Assembly: GCA_017450705.1 (NCBI GenBank)
Contig: JAFSTC010000069.1
Span: 1 to 44,737, forward strand
From: Lentisphaeria bacterium
GTDB taxonomy: Bacteria > Verrucomicrobiota > Lentisphaeria > Victivallales > Victivallaceae
Reading direction: 5' to 3'
DNA length: 44,737 bases
The position numbers and the translations under genes were made by a program. Below the pieces are notes generated by a model that saw nothing but the letters and a program-made list of their open reading frames with translations, did no database searches and was not told the DNA's origin. Positions 16,891 to 25,553 of the stretch are shown here, piece by piece. The first letter of the stretch is position 1; every line of letters begins with the position of its first letter.

Positions 16891-18012
16891 ATGCAGGTCC
16901 CTTTGCTTGATCTTCGTGCTCAGTACAGTCCGCTCAAAGCGGAGATCATGAGCGCCGTTTCGGAACTGTGCGACTCCCAGCACTTCATCCTCGGTCCCAA
17001 AGTCGAAGCCTTCGAACAGGAGCTGGCCGCCTACTGCCGCTCCGGCGGGGCCGTGGGAGTGACCAGCGGTTCCGACGCGCTCATCATCGCCCTCATGGTC
17101 GAGGGCGTCGGCCCCGGGGACGAGGTCATCACGTCGCCCTTCACCTTTTTCGCCACGGTGGGCGCCATCGTCCGTGTCGGGGCCACGCCGGTTTTCGCCG
17201 ACATCGACCCCGTGACCTTCAACATCGATCCCGCCAAAATCGCCGAGAAGATCACGCCGCGCACGAAAGGCATCATCCCCGTCCACCTCTTCGGTCAGGC
17301 GGCGGATATGGATCCCATCATGAAACTTGCCCGGGAGCACGGGCTCTTCGTCATCGAGGACGCCTGTCAGGCCATCGGCGCCGAATACCGCGGCCGCCGG
17401 GTCGGCTCCATCGGCGACTACGGCGCTTTCAGCTTCTTCCCGAGCAAGAACCTCGGCTGTTTCGGCGACGGCGGCGCCGTGACCTGTTCCGCCGACAGGA
17501 CCGCGCTGCTCAAGATTTTCCGCAACCACGGCCAGAGCAAGACCTACATCCACGAGTACGTCGGCGGCAACTTCCGCCTGGACGCGCTCCAGGCGGCGGT
17601 CCTCTCGATCAAACTGCGTCACCTCGATGCGTGGAGCGCCGCCCGGCAGGCCAATGCGGCCGCCTACCGGAAACTCTTTGCCGAGGCCGGCATCACCGAA
17701 GAGGAGATCACCTTGCCCCGGGAGGCGGATTACCCTGTCCGTCACATCTACAACCAGTTCTGCATCCGCGTCCACGGCGGCCGCCGCGACGCCCTCAAGA
17801 ACTTCCTCGCGCAGAACAATGTCGGCTGCGCCGTGTACTACCCGCTGTCGCTCCATCTTCAGGAGTGCTTCAAATCGCTGGGCGGCAAAGCCGGCGATTA
17901 TCCCGCGTGCGAGCTGGCCACCTCCGAGGTCCTGGCCCTGCCGATCTACGGTGAGTGCCCCGCCGAGCAGCGCGAGTTCGTCGTCGAGACCATTGCGAAA
18001 TTTTTCAAATGA
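16891..18012 (+). CDS. DegT/DnrJ/EryC1/StrS-family sugar aminotransferase
   Basis: The 373-residue product is a PLP-dependent aminotransferase of the family that makes amino sugars on nucleotide carriers. The ATG at 16891 has AAGGAG 9 nt upstream; an ATG 9 bp earlier abuts that site and is rejected. Visible segments are VPLLDLRAQY at the start, GVTSGSDALIIAL, DEVITSPFTFFAT, VIEDACQAIGAEYRGRRVG (the Asp binds the PLP ring) and FSFFPSKNLGCFGDGGA with the Schiff-base lysine. It should transaminate a keto-UDP- or keto-dTDP-sugar for lipopolysaccharide or another glycan. It heads a run with an MsbA-like exporter and a MurC-like ligase, which supports an envelope role. The sugar made cannot be told from the sequence. 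Confidence 0.9.
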   Translation: MQVPLLDLRAQYSPLKAEIMSAVSELCDSQHFILGPKVEAFEQELAAYCRSGGAVGVTSGSDALIIALMVEGVGPGDEVITSPFTFFATVGAIVRVGATPVFADIDPVTFNIDPAKIAEKITPRTKGIIPVHLFGQAADMDPIMKLAREHGLFVIEDACQAIGAEYRGRRVGSIGDYGAFSFFPSKNLGCFGDGGAVTCSADRTALLKIFRNHGQSKTYIHEYVGGNFRLDALQAAVLSIKLRHLDAWSAARQANAAAYRKLFAEAGITEEEITLPREADYPVRHIYNQFCIRVHGGRRDALKNFLAQNNVGCAVYYPLSLHLQECFKSLGGKAGDYPACELATSEVLALPIYGECPAEQREFVVETIAKFFK

Positions 18013-18020
18013 GCTGAGCC

Positions 18021-20057
18021 GTGTCGGGAGAAAAGCGAAACAACGACCGGGATTTCAAGGCGCAGAGCTATCTGCGGCTCGTCGCCTACGCGCGCCCGTA
18101 TTGGAAGCGGTTGACCGTCGGCATCGTTGCCGGGATGCTGGTCGGCGGTTCGCTCTTTTTCGGGCTGATGATGATCCCGCAGCTGGTCAGCGTGGCAGAT
18201 TCCGGGAAGAAAAATGTGCCCGTCGTCTCCCATGCGGAGCTCGCATCGAAACTCGCCGAGGCCGTTTCCCGCCCCGGCCTTTCCGCCGAGGAGAAAACGG
18301 CTGCCGTCGACCGGATCCTCAATCCGCCGGATGCCGATCCGCAGCTGACGAAACTGCTGGATCAGGCGCGGTCCGCCATCCGCCGCTTCCATCTGCCCTG
18401 CGAGCTCGTCGACCGCACCGTGATCGTCACCTGGCCCGTCAGGTTCCGGTTCGAGATCGTGAGCGCCTCGGGACGGATCGCGTGGCAGATATTCATGGTC
18501 TATACGGTGCTTTTCGTCCTCGCCTGGCTGGTCAAGTCTCTGGCCCAGTACGTCAATGCCTACTGCACGAGAATGGTGGGCGCCCAGGTCGTGGCCGATC
18601 TGCGCGAGATCATCTTCAAACAGCTCTCGAAGCAGTCGCTCTCGTTTTACAGCAGCATGGATGTGGGGCATCTCATCAGCCGCTGCACCAACGACACCAG
18701 CGCGCTGGAGGCGTCGGTATCCCACTCCATCGAAGATTTGACCAGCGCGCCGATCCAGATCTTCGCCTGTTTCGTCGCGATCCTCGTGGCCTGCCGGGAG
18801 TACAACAGCTTCTCCCTCGCCGTGATCCTGCTCATCGGCGTGCCGATCCTGATCGTGCCCATGCACGTCCTCGGGCGCCGGATCCGCAAGGTCTACAAAA
18901 AGAGCTTCGCCCGCATCGCCGACGTGTTCTCGCGGATGCACGAGACCTTCTCCGGGATCCGCGTCGTCAAGGCCTGCAATACCGAAAAGCATGAGATCGA
19001 CCGCTTCAGGATCGACAACCGGAAATATCTGAAGCAGGTGCTGAGAGCCCTGCGGCTCCAGCTGTTCATCGCGCCCTCCATGGAGTTCGTCGCCGTGACC
19101 GGGACGCTGGTGTTTCTGGTCTACTCCTACTGGGACGGCGTCACCATCACCCAGCTGGCGGCGCTGCTGTCTCCCGCCTTCATGGCCTACCGTCCCATCA
19201 AGGCGATCAGCAAGGTCGTCGCCTCGATCCAGCGCTCCATGGCGGCCGCGGACCGTTTCTTCGATCTCATCGACACCGACACCTCTCTGCCCGAGAAAAA
19301 GGACGGTCCCGTTTTGAAGGAGTTCCGGGACAAAATCGAATTTTCCCATGTGAATTTTTCCTACGACGACAAGCCGGTCCTTCAGAACATCGATCTGGTC
19401 ATCCCCCGGGGCAGCGTAGTGGCCGTGGTGGGCGAGACGGGGTCCGGCAAGACGACCATGGCCAACCTCATCGCCCGCTTCTACGATGTGGATTCCGGTT
19501 CCGTGACCATCGACGGCATCGACGTGAGGGATTACCGGATATCCTCGCTGAGGAAGATCATCGGCGTCGTCAATCAGGAACCGATCCTTTTCAACGAGTC
19601 CATCGCCGACAACATTTCCTACGGCTGTTTCAACGCGACCCGCGAGGAGATCGTCGAAGCGGCCAAACTGGCAAACGCCCACGATTTCATCGTCAACGGA
19701 CCCTATCATGAGGGGTATGATTACGTCGTGGGCGAAAAGGGATTCAAACTCTCCGGCGGCGAGAAGCAGCGCATCGCCATCGCCCGGACGATCCTGCGCA
19801 ATCCCCCCATCCTCATCCTCGACGAGGCCACCAGCGCTCTGGACACCGTGACGGAAAAACTTGTTCAGGAAGCCCTCAACCGGGTCATGACCAACCGGAC
19901 GGTTTTCGCCATCGCCCACAGGCTTTCCACCATCCGCAACGCCGACCGCATCATCGTTCTCGAACACGGCCGGATCGTCGAGTCCGGGACCCACGAGGAA
20001 CTGCTCGCTCTCGGCGGGCGGTACCGCAAACTTTACGACACCCAGTTTTCTTCGTGA
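18021..20057 (+). CDS. MsbA-like ABC exporter (fused membrane and ATPase domains)
   Basis: The 678-residue protein joins six membrane segments to one ATPase domain, as in lipid and multidrug exporters. The ATPase part shows GETGSGKTT (Walker A, near residue 470), LSGGEKQRIAIAR (signature, near 578) and ILILDEATSALD (Walker B, near 597). It likely works as a homodimer in the inner membrane. Lipid A-core export is a natural guess because of the DegT, GT9 and MurC-like neighbours, but this is inference. A hydrophilic stretch of roughly 90-100 residues separates the first two membrane segments (about residues 58-150), much longer than in MsbA. The start is a GTG 8 bp after the DegT stop with a weak ribosome-binding site, suggesting translational coupling. 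Confidence 0.9.
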   Translation: MSGEKRNNDRDFKAQSYLRLVAYARPYWKRLTVGIVAGMLVGGSLFFGLMMIPQLVSVADSGKKNVPVVSHAELASKLAEAVSRPGLSAEEKTAAVDRILNPPDADPQLTKLLDQARSAIRRFHLPCELVDRTVIVTWPVRFRFEIVSASGRIAWQIFMVYTVLFVLAWLVKSLAQYVNAYCTRMVGAQVVADLREIIFKQLSKQSLSFYSSMDVGHLISRCTNDTSALEASVSHSIEDLTSAPIQIFACFVAILVACREYNSFSLAVILLIGVPILIVPMHVLGRRIRKVYKKSFARIADVFSRMHETFSGIRVVKACNTEKHEIDRFRIDNRKYLKQVLRALRLQLFIAPSMEFVAVTGTLVFLVYSYWDGVTITQLAALLSPAFMAYRPIKAISKVVASIQRSMAAADRFFDLIDTDTSLPEKKDGPVLKEFRDKIEFSHVNFSYDDKPVLQNIDLVIPRGSVVAVVGETGSGKTTMANLIARFYDVDSGSVTIDGIDVRDYRISSLRKIIGVVNQEPILFNESIADNISYGCFNATREEIVEAAKLANAHDFIVNGPYHEGYDYVVGEKGFKLSGGEKQRIAIARTILRNPPILILDEATSALDTVTEKLVQEALNRVMTNRTVFAIAHRLSTIRNADRIIVLEHGRIVESGTHEELLALGGRYRKLYDTQFSS

Positions 20058-20081
20058 GTTTCCGCGGGGAGGGGACGGGAT

Positions 20082-21323
20082 ATGCTTCTGCCGGAGTTGA
20101 TCCACTTCATCGGTATCGGCGGCGCCGGGATGGCACCCCTGGCGGAGATCCTTCTGGCCCGCGGCGTCAAGGTGACGGGCTCGGATCTGGTCTTCAATGA
20201 CAAGTGCCGAGAGCTGGCCGCCCTCGGCGCCGTGATATCCTCCGGGCACCGGCGGGAAAATCTCCCCGGCGGCGCGGGTCTTGCCGTCTTCTCCTCCGCC
20301 GTCCCGGCGGACAATCCGGAGCTTCTCGAGGCCGCCGAGCGGGGGATCCCCCTGATGCGCCGCGGCGAATTCCTTGCCTACTTTCTTTCCCTCTACGGAA
20401 GAGTCGTCGCCGTCTCAGGTTCCCACGGGAAGAGCACCGTCACCGCCATGACCGTCCACATCCTGCGGGCGTGCGGCGTCGAAGCGGGGTACATGATCGG
20501 CGCGGGCGTTTTCGACGGCCGGTCCGCCTCCTGCGGCCGGGGTGACGACATCTTCGTCACCGAAGCCGACGAATCGGACGGAACGCACAAACTGCTTTCG
20601 CCTTACCTCGGGATCGTGCCCAACGTGGACGGCGATCACTGTTGGAGCGTGGGCGGGGAGGAGGCCCTCCTCGAAAATTTCCGCACCTTCGGAAGGCGGT
20701 CGAAGCATCTTCTCTGTTTCGAGACGGACCGGGCGCTTTTTCGGGAATGCGCCGACGTGACGGTTCTTCCTCCGCCCGGAAAGGATCTTGTCTGCGCCGG
20801 GTTCCGGGGATTCATGGCTGTCGATGCCCGCCTCGCCGTCGCCGCTTCCGTGATGCTGGGATGCCGTGAAGACCGGGCGCTCGATGCCGTTTCCTCCTTC
20901 CGCGGCGTCAAGCGGCGCATGACACTCCGCAGAACGGAGCCGTACGTCGTCATCGAGGACTACGCCCACCACCCCGCCGAGGTCGAGAGCTCCATCGAAT
21001 ATCTGCGCATCAACTATCCGGGACATCATCTGAGGGTCGTTTTTCAGCCCCACCGCTACGCCCGCTTGGAGACGTTCTTCGGCGATTTCGTCCGTGTGCT
21101 GAAGACGGCGGACTCCCTTTTCGTCGCCCCGGTCTTCGCCGCGTGGAGCGAGCACGGGCGCGTGGACAGCCGCCAGCTGGCCGATTCCTGCGGCGGCGTT
21201 GCTCTTCCGGGATCGTGGAAGGAGGCTTCTTCCATCGTGCGCGCCGCGCCCCATGGAGATAAGTCGCTGCTGATCGCCGTGCTGGGGGCGGGGGACATCG
21301 AGGAGATCATTCCGTTTCTGTGA
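20082..21323 (+). CDS. murC: MurC-like UDP-N-acetylmuramate-alanine ligase, shortened
   Basis: The sequence aligns with MurC, the cytoplasmic ATP-dependent ligase that adds L-Ala to UDP-MurNAc. The N-terminal FIGIGGAGMAPLAEILLARG and GSDL bind the UDP part. SGSHGKSTVTAM near residue 112 is the P-loop, where MurC normally has GTHGKTT. EADESDG, EDYAHHPAEVE and FQPHRYARLE are MurC-type motifs. At 413 residues it is some 50-80 shorter than usual. The missing part is in the central ATPase domain, and the conserved GRHNxxNAxAA segment is replaced by FMAVDARLAVAAS, without the Asn residues. It may be a divergent but working MurC or a paralogue with another substrate. It follows the exporter gene by 24 bp, with a strong GGGGAGGGG ribosome-binding site. 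Confidence 0.8.
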   Translation: MLLPELIHFIGIGGAGMAPLAEILLARGVKVTGSDLVFNDKCRELAALGAVISSGHRRENLPGGAGLAVFSSAVPADNPELLEAAERGIPLMRRGEFLAYFLSLYGRVVAVSGSHGKSTVTAMTVHILRACGVEAGYMIGAGVFDGRSASCGRGDDIFVTEADESDGTHKLLSPYLGIVPNVDGDHCWSVGGEEALLENFRTFGRRSKHLLCFETDRALFRECADVTVLPPPGKDLVCAGFRGFMAVDARLAVAASVMLGCREDRALDAVSSFRGVKRRMTLRRTEPYVVIEDYAHHPAEVESSIEYLRINYPGHHLRVVFQPHRYARLETFFGDFVRVLKTADSLFVAPVFAAWSEHGRVDSRQLADSCGGVALPGSWKEASSIVRAAPHGDKSLLIAVLGAGDIEEIIPFL

Positions 21324-21346
21324 CTTTTTCCGAGGAGGAAGTTTTT

Positions 21347-22537
21347 ATGTACAACTGCATCATCTGCCGCTATCACGAGATCGCCACCAAGGGCAACAAC
21401 AGAAACATGTTCGAGCGGTGTCTCGCGGACAACATCCGCCATCTGCTCTCCGGCGTCGCCCCCTGCCGGGTCCTGCGGGTGCGGGGGCGGATCTGGATCG
21501 AACACCCAGAAGGGCGGGATTATACCGACGAGGAGATCTCCGGCATGATCCCCGCGCTCCGCCGGGCCTTCGGCGTCGAGACTTTCTCCCCCGCCGTGCG
21601 GATCGCTTCCGACATGGACGCCATCAGGAACGCCGCGCTGGAGATCGCGCCGCCGGTCTTCGAGGGACGTCCCGACACCGTGACTTTCCGGGTGCGGGCC
21701 CGCCGCAGCAACAAGCGCTTCCCCATGCGGAGCAAGGAGATCGAGATCGATCTCGTTTCCGCCGTGGCCGGACTTTTCGACCACCGCCGGTTCAAACTGG
21801 ATCTCGACCACGCCGAACTGACGCTCGGCTGCGAGGTGCGCGACGAGTTTTCGCTTCTGTATTTCGACACTTACGAGGGGCCCGGCGGCCTGCCCGTCGG
21901 CAGCAACCCCCGGGTGCTGACGCTGCTCTCCGGCGGGATCGACTCCCCCGTGGCGGCCTACCTCGTCATGAAGCGGGGTTCGCCCACGGATTACGTTTCG
22001 TTCCACAGCTACCCCTACACCCCCGCGGAAACGACCGACAAGGTGAAGACCATTGCCGCCCATCTCAACACGTTCCAGGCGACGGGAAAGCTCCACCTGG
22101 TCAACCTGCTGGAACTTCAGAAGGCAGTGCGGGACAACTGCTCCGAGCGGCTGCGCACGGTGCTGTACCGCCGGGCCATGTTCCGGATCGCCGAACGGAT
22201 CGCCCGGGAGACGGGATGCCGCGCCCTGGTCACGGGGGAGGCCCTCGGTCAGGTGGCCAGCCAGACCCTCGTCAACATGGACACCATCAACCGCTCCATC
22301 GACATGCTGGTCCTGCGGCCCATCGTGGGAGAGGACAAGCTCGACACCATTGCCGTCGCGGAAAAGATCGGCACCATGAAGATCTCCGAGAAACAGGTCC
22401 CCGACAGCTGCACGGTTTTCGCGCCCTCCAGTCCGTCGACCTCCGTGCCGCTGGTCATCGCAGAGAAGGAAGAACTGCTCATCCCCGACTACGCGGGGAT
22501 CCTTGAGCGCGCCGTCGCCTCGCGGGAAACGTTCTGA
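21347..22537 (+). CDS. thiI: tRNA 4-thiouridine synthetase ThiI (no rhodanese domain)
   Basis: ThiI activates U8 of tRNA with ATP for 4-thiouridine synthesis and in many bacteria also sulfurates ThiS. The protein has 396 residues from the ATG at 21347, which has GAGGAGG 8 nt upstream; an earlier in-frame GTG at 21320 overlaps murC and has no such site. An N-terminal ferredoxin-like/THUMP region is followed by the PP-loop LSGGIDSPVAAYLVMKRG near residue 194. The C-terminal rhodanese domain of the E. coli enzyme is absent, as in many phyla, so sulfur must come directly from a cysteine desulfurase. It closes the run that begins with the DegT gene and is convergent with the amidohydrolase gene, 4 bp away. 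Confidence 0.93.
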   Translation: MYNCIICRYHEIATKGNNRNMFERCLADNIRHLLSGVAPCRVLRVRGRIWIEHPEGRDYTDEEISGMIPALRRAFGVETFSPAVRIASDMDAIRNAALEIAPPVFEGRPDTVTFRVRARRSNKRFPMRSKEIEIDLVSAVAGLFDHRRFKLDLDHAELTLGCEVRDEFSLLYFDTYEGPGGLPVGSNPRVLTLLSGGIDSPVAAYLVMKRGSPTDYVSFHSYPYTPAETTDKVKTIAAHLNTFQATGKLHLVNLLELQKAVRDNCSERLRTVLYRRAMFRIAERIARETGCRALVTGEALGQVASQTLVNMDTINRSIDMLVLRPIVGEDKLDTIAVAEKIGTMKISEKQVPDSCTVFAPSSPSTSVPLVIAEKEELLIPDYAGILERAVASRETF

Positions 22538-22541
22538 GGCG

Positions 22542-23507
22542 TCAGAGGCCGAAGAATCTTGCCGCGTTGCCGTGGAAGATGTCTTCGATCTGGGACGGTG
22601 TCAGGCCCGCCATGTCCGCCGCCTGTTTGACGGCGGTCAGGCTTTCGTAGCAGACCAGCGTCGCATCGGGCCGGCAGTGGGTGAGGGGGACCGGCTTGAG
22701 GAACTTCCAGGCCCGCCCCCAGGTGACGTAATTGCCGTGGACGCCCCCCGCGCAGATGTTGTCGGTCCCGAAGAGCAGGCGCGAGATATCGATGTGCTTG
22801 AAAAGAAGATAGAAGGATCTTGCGCTGCACACGGCCGAAAGGTCGAAGACCGTGTGCTCCATTTCCGCCAGCTGGAATACGCTCTTTTCCAGCGTGTACG
22901 GATTGAAGGCCCGGGCGCAGTGGGCGAGGATCCACCTGACGCGTGGATAGCGTTTCGTCAGGCGCGCAAGGTCTTCTATGTTCTGCGGATCGGCGGCGCC
23001 GTCGATCCGGGCCATGTGGAGCGTGACGCAGAGCCCGTGGTGGTCCGCCACCTCGATCAGGGATTCCGGGAAGAAGTCCGTGATCCGGCAGTTGTCCGGA
23101 TCCGCGGCGAAACTGCGGTAGGGTTTCAGACCGCAGAAACGGTGCCGTTTTACCGCCTCGTCCAGAGAATCGGGCGTGATTCGAGGCGTGACGACGGTGC
23201 TGCCCCGTCTGTGCCGGGACTTCGCGATCTCCTGCGCCATGAAGAGATGGGTCTTCTCCGGATCCATGCCCGCCGCGGGGTAGGGCAGAAGAAGATATCC
23301 CGTCTCCCGGCCGGGGAAGACCTCTTTCGACCACGCGTCCAGCTCGTCGAAGCCGACCTCCTGAACGGTGACCGGAACGCCGGGGGCCAGGGAATCGCTC
23401 CACAGGTGGGTGTGGGCGTCGAAGATCCGGCGGGGAACGAAGTCTTCCAATTCGGTCGCCCAGAACTCCCGGTCGAAATCCGTCAGCGGCTGATAATCTT
23501 TACGCAT
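22542..23507 (-). CDS. Amidohydrolase-2 family metal-dependent hydrolase
   Basis: This 321-residue TIM-barrel protein belongs to the amidohydrolase-related family (amidohydrolase 2). RIFDAHTHLW places the first metal-binding pair at His32 and His34. Further candidates are the His in LHMARI and in LAHCARAF and the Asp in GTDNIC. Members hydrolyse or decarboxylate small organic acids and lactones, and the substrate here is unknown. The start overlaps the end of the glycerate kinase gene by 8 bp, so the two are translationally coupled. The pairing with a glycerate kinase and an esterase suggests use of a sugar acid or related carboxylate, which is inference. It is cytoplasmic, with no signal peptide. 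Confidence 0.8.
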   Translation of the reverse strand: MRKDYQPLTDFDREFWATELEDFVPRRIFDAHTHLWSDSLAPGVPVTVQEVGFDELDAWSKEVFPGRETGYLLLPYPAAGMDPEKTHLFMAQEIAKSRHRRGSTVVTPRITPDSLDEAVKRHRFCGLKPYRSFAADPDNCRITDFFPESLIEVADHHGLCVTLHMARIDGAADPQNIEDLARLTKRYPRVRWILAHCARAFNPYTLEKSVFQLAEMEHTVFDLSAVCSARSFYLLFKHIDISRLLFGTDNICAGGVHGNYVTWGRAWKFLKPVPLTHCRPDATLVCYESLTAVKQAADMAGLTPSQIEDIFHGNAARFFGL

Positions 23508-24624
23508 GGCACTTCCTTTGTTTCAGTTCCGCCGCAAGTTCCAGCGCCGCGGCAAAAAGCAGTTCCTTTGCTTTCGGTCTGACCTCCTCGAAGGGCGTTT
23601 CCGGGGGGACCGTCCCCCGGGCCAGCACGAAGGCGGGGAAACTCTTTCCCAGAAGTTTTCCCGAAAGAAGCACACAGGAGACGCCGTTTGACCGGCACGT
23701 CTCCGCGACCACCGCGCAGAGTTTGCCGTTGTCGGTCTGGGCGTCGGAACAGCCTTCGCCCGTGATGACGAAGTCCGCGTTCCGGATCTTTTCGACAAGT
23801 TTCGTCGCGGATATGGCCAGTTGGGCGCCCGACTCCGGGACCGCGCCGCAGAAAGCCCGCAGTCCCAGTCCCAGTCCGCCCGCGGCGCCGTCGCCCGGCA
23901 GATCCGATGAAACAAGCCCCTGTGAAATGAGCACGCGCCGCAGGTTGGCAAGGCCCTCTTCCAAAAGGGGCATCGTCTCGGGCGTCGCGCCTTTCTGAGG
24001 CGCGAAGACCGCCACGGCGCCGTTTTCCCCCAGCAGAGGATTTGTGACGTCCGAGGCCGTCCGGAACCGGCAGTTTTTTATCTGCAGCGCGGCGCAGGAA
24101 GCGTCGATCCGCCCGATGCGCCGCAGGCTCCCGCCGTCAAGCCCTGACATGAGGTTGTCGGAACGGTCGTAAAAACGGTACCCCAGCGCCTCGGCCATGC
24201 CGCAGCCGCCGTCCACCGTGGCGCTGCCGCCGATGCCGATGATGATCTCCTCAACGCCCCTGCCGAGGGCGGCGCGGATCATCTCCCCCGTGCCGAAGGT
24301 GGAGGTTTTCATGGGATCGCGTTCCTCCTTCTCCAGCAGGACCATGCCGGAAGCGGCCGCCATTTCGAGAAAGGCCGTACCTCCGGCAACGCCCATTTCG
24401 GCTTTCGCGGGGCGGCCCAGGGGATCGCGGACGGTGCACGTGACGAGCTGTCCGCCCGCGGCCGCCGTCAGGGCGCGGACCGTGCCCTCTCCGCCGTCCG
24501 CCAGCGGGACGCAGAGGACCTCCGCATCGGGGATCGCAGCAAGGATCGCCGCCTTTTCGATCTCCGCCGCCCGTTCCGCCGTGAGAGACCCTTTGAATTT
24601 GTCCGGAGCCAGGACGATCTTCAC
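23500..24624 (-). CDS. glxK: Glycerate kinase (GlxK/GarK family)
   Basis: The enzyme phosphorylates D-glycerate (2- or 3-phosphoglycerate product depending on subtype), feeding glycolysis. The family N terminus KIVLAPDKFKGSLTAERAAE fixes the start as the GTG at 24624, which overlaps the preceding stop as GTGA. Other family segments are PLADGGEGTVRAL, IGIGGSATVDGGCGMAEALG and GEGCSDAQTDNGKLC (usually GEGxxDxQTxxGK). The length of 374 residues matches the family. It sits between an esterase and an amidohydrolase with overlaps on both sides, so the three form one translational unit. No tartronate semialdehyde reductase is nearby to complete a glycerate pathway. Confidence 0.93.
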   Translation of the reverse strand: MKIVLAPDKFKGSLTAERAAEIEKAAILAAIPDAEVLCVPLADGGEGTVRALTAAAGGQLVTCTVRDPLGRPAKAEMGVAGGTAFLEMAAASGMVLLEKEERDPMKTSTFGTGEMIRAALGRGVEEIIIGIGGSATVDGGCGMAEALGYRFYDRSDNLMSGLDGGSLRRIGRIDASCAALQIKNCRFRTASDVTNPLLGENGAVAVFAPQKGATPETMPLLEEGLANLRRVLISQGLVSSDLPGDGAAGGLGLGLRAFCGAVPESGAQLAISATKLVEKIRNADFVITGEGCSDAQTDNGKLCAVVAETCRSNGVSCVLLSGKLLGKSFPAFVLARGTVPPETPFEEVRPKAKELLFAAALELAAELKQRKCHA

Positions 24625-25532
24625 GATACGGCCTCTTTGGAGAAGGCGGGCATGTCGTTCTCTTCGACCCGCCTGCGGAACCATTTTTCAGCCAGCTTCT
24701 GCCAGCCGGTGACGGGGATGCCGGGGCGGTAGACGGTGGCGTATCCGTGGCCGCCGCACTCGTAGAGGTGCATCTCGGCCTTGACGCCCGCGTCGCGCAG
24801 CGCCTTGTACCAGACGAGGGCGTTTTCCACGCGGACGCTGTCGTCCTCGGTCTGGACGATCAGCGTGGGCGGCGTGTTCGGCGTCACGTCGAACTCCGGC
24901 GAAGTTTTCATGTCCTCCGTCGCCAGATAGGCCGGGTAGATGAGCGCGGCGTAGTCGGGCACGAAGGAGAGCTTGTCGATGTCGTCCGCTTCCGGGTAGG
25001 GTTCTCCCTTGCCCGCGCTGACCGCGGCGGCCAGATGCCCCCCGGCGGAGAAGCCGATGATCCCGATCTTTCCGGGATCGATGTTGAATTCGCGGGCGTG
25101 GTACCGGCAGAAACGGATCGCCCTCGCGGCGTCGGCCCGGGCCGCCGTGCGCTGATCGGGACAGCGGTACTTGAGCAGAAAGGCGGTAAATCCGATGCTG
25201 TTGAGAAAATCGCAGATGGCGAAGCCCTCCCGCTCATAGGCGAGATAAGCGTAGCCGCCGCCCGGGCAGACGATCACGGCGGGAGCCCTGCCTTTCGACT
25301 CCACCGGGCGGAAGGTCACGGCGGGCACGGAGATGTCGTGCAGACGAAGACTTCCGTCGTGGCGGCTGTTGTCGAAGAACTCCGGCTGTGCGGCCTTTTC
25401 CTTGTCGGTGAAGGGCGCTTCATTCGTCCAGAGCCGGAAAGTTCCTCCGCGCAGACCGGCCCGGAGCAGTTCCGGTTCGGTTTCCTTGAGATAACGGTCG
25501 TTTTCCCCGCGGCAGAGATAATTTTGAAGCAT
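24621..25532 (-). CDS. Alpha/beta hydrolase, acetyl-xylan/BD-FAE esterase-like
   Basis: The 303-residue protein is a small esterase of the alpha/beta-hydrolase fold. VIVCPGGGYAYLAYEREG is the oxyanion-hole segment, GFSAGGHLAAAVS carries the nucleophile Ser, VQTEDDSVRVEN can supply the Asp and YECGGHGYATV the His, in the right order. This arrangement is common in enzymes that deacetylate xylan or other plant-derived sugars. There is no signal peptide, so it would act on imported oligosaccharides in the cytoplasm. AAGGAATG lies 9 nt before the ATG. It is 21 bp after miaB and overlaps glycerate kinase by 4 bp. A carbohydrate role is supported by family trend and neighbours only. Confidence 0.85.
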   Translation of the reverse strand: MLQNYLCRGENDRYLKETEPELLRAGLRGGTFRLWTNEAPFTDKEKAAQPEFFDNSRHDGSLRLHDISVPAVTFRPVESKGRAPAVIVCPGGGYAYLAYEREGFAICDFLNSIGFTAFLLKYRCPDQRTAARADAARAIRFCRYHAREFNIDPGKIGIIGFSAGGHLAAAVSAGKGEPYPEADDIDKLSFVPDYAALIYPAYLATEDMKTSPEFDVTPNTPPTLIVQTEDDSVRVENALVWYKALRDAGVKAEMHLYECGGHGYATVYRPGIPVTGWQKLAEKWFRRRVEENDMPAFSKEAVS

Positions 25533-25553
25533 TTTTTGACATTCCTTTCTTTC

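Noticed and set aside
17946-20249. Open frame of 767 codons on the minus strand opposite the ABC exporter
   Set aside because: The plus strand carries complete Walker and signature motifs; the antisense product has none.
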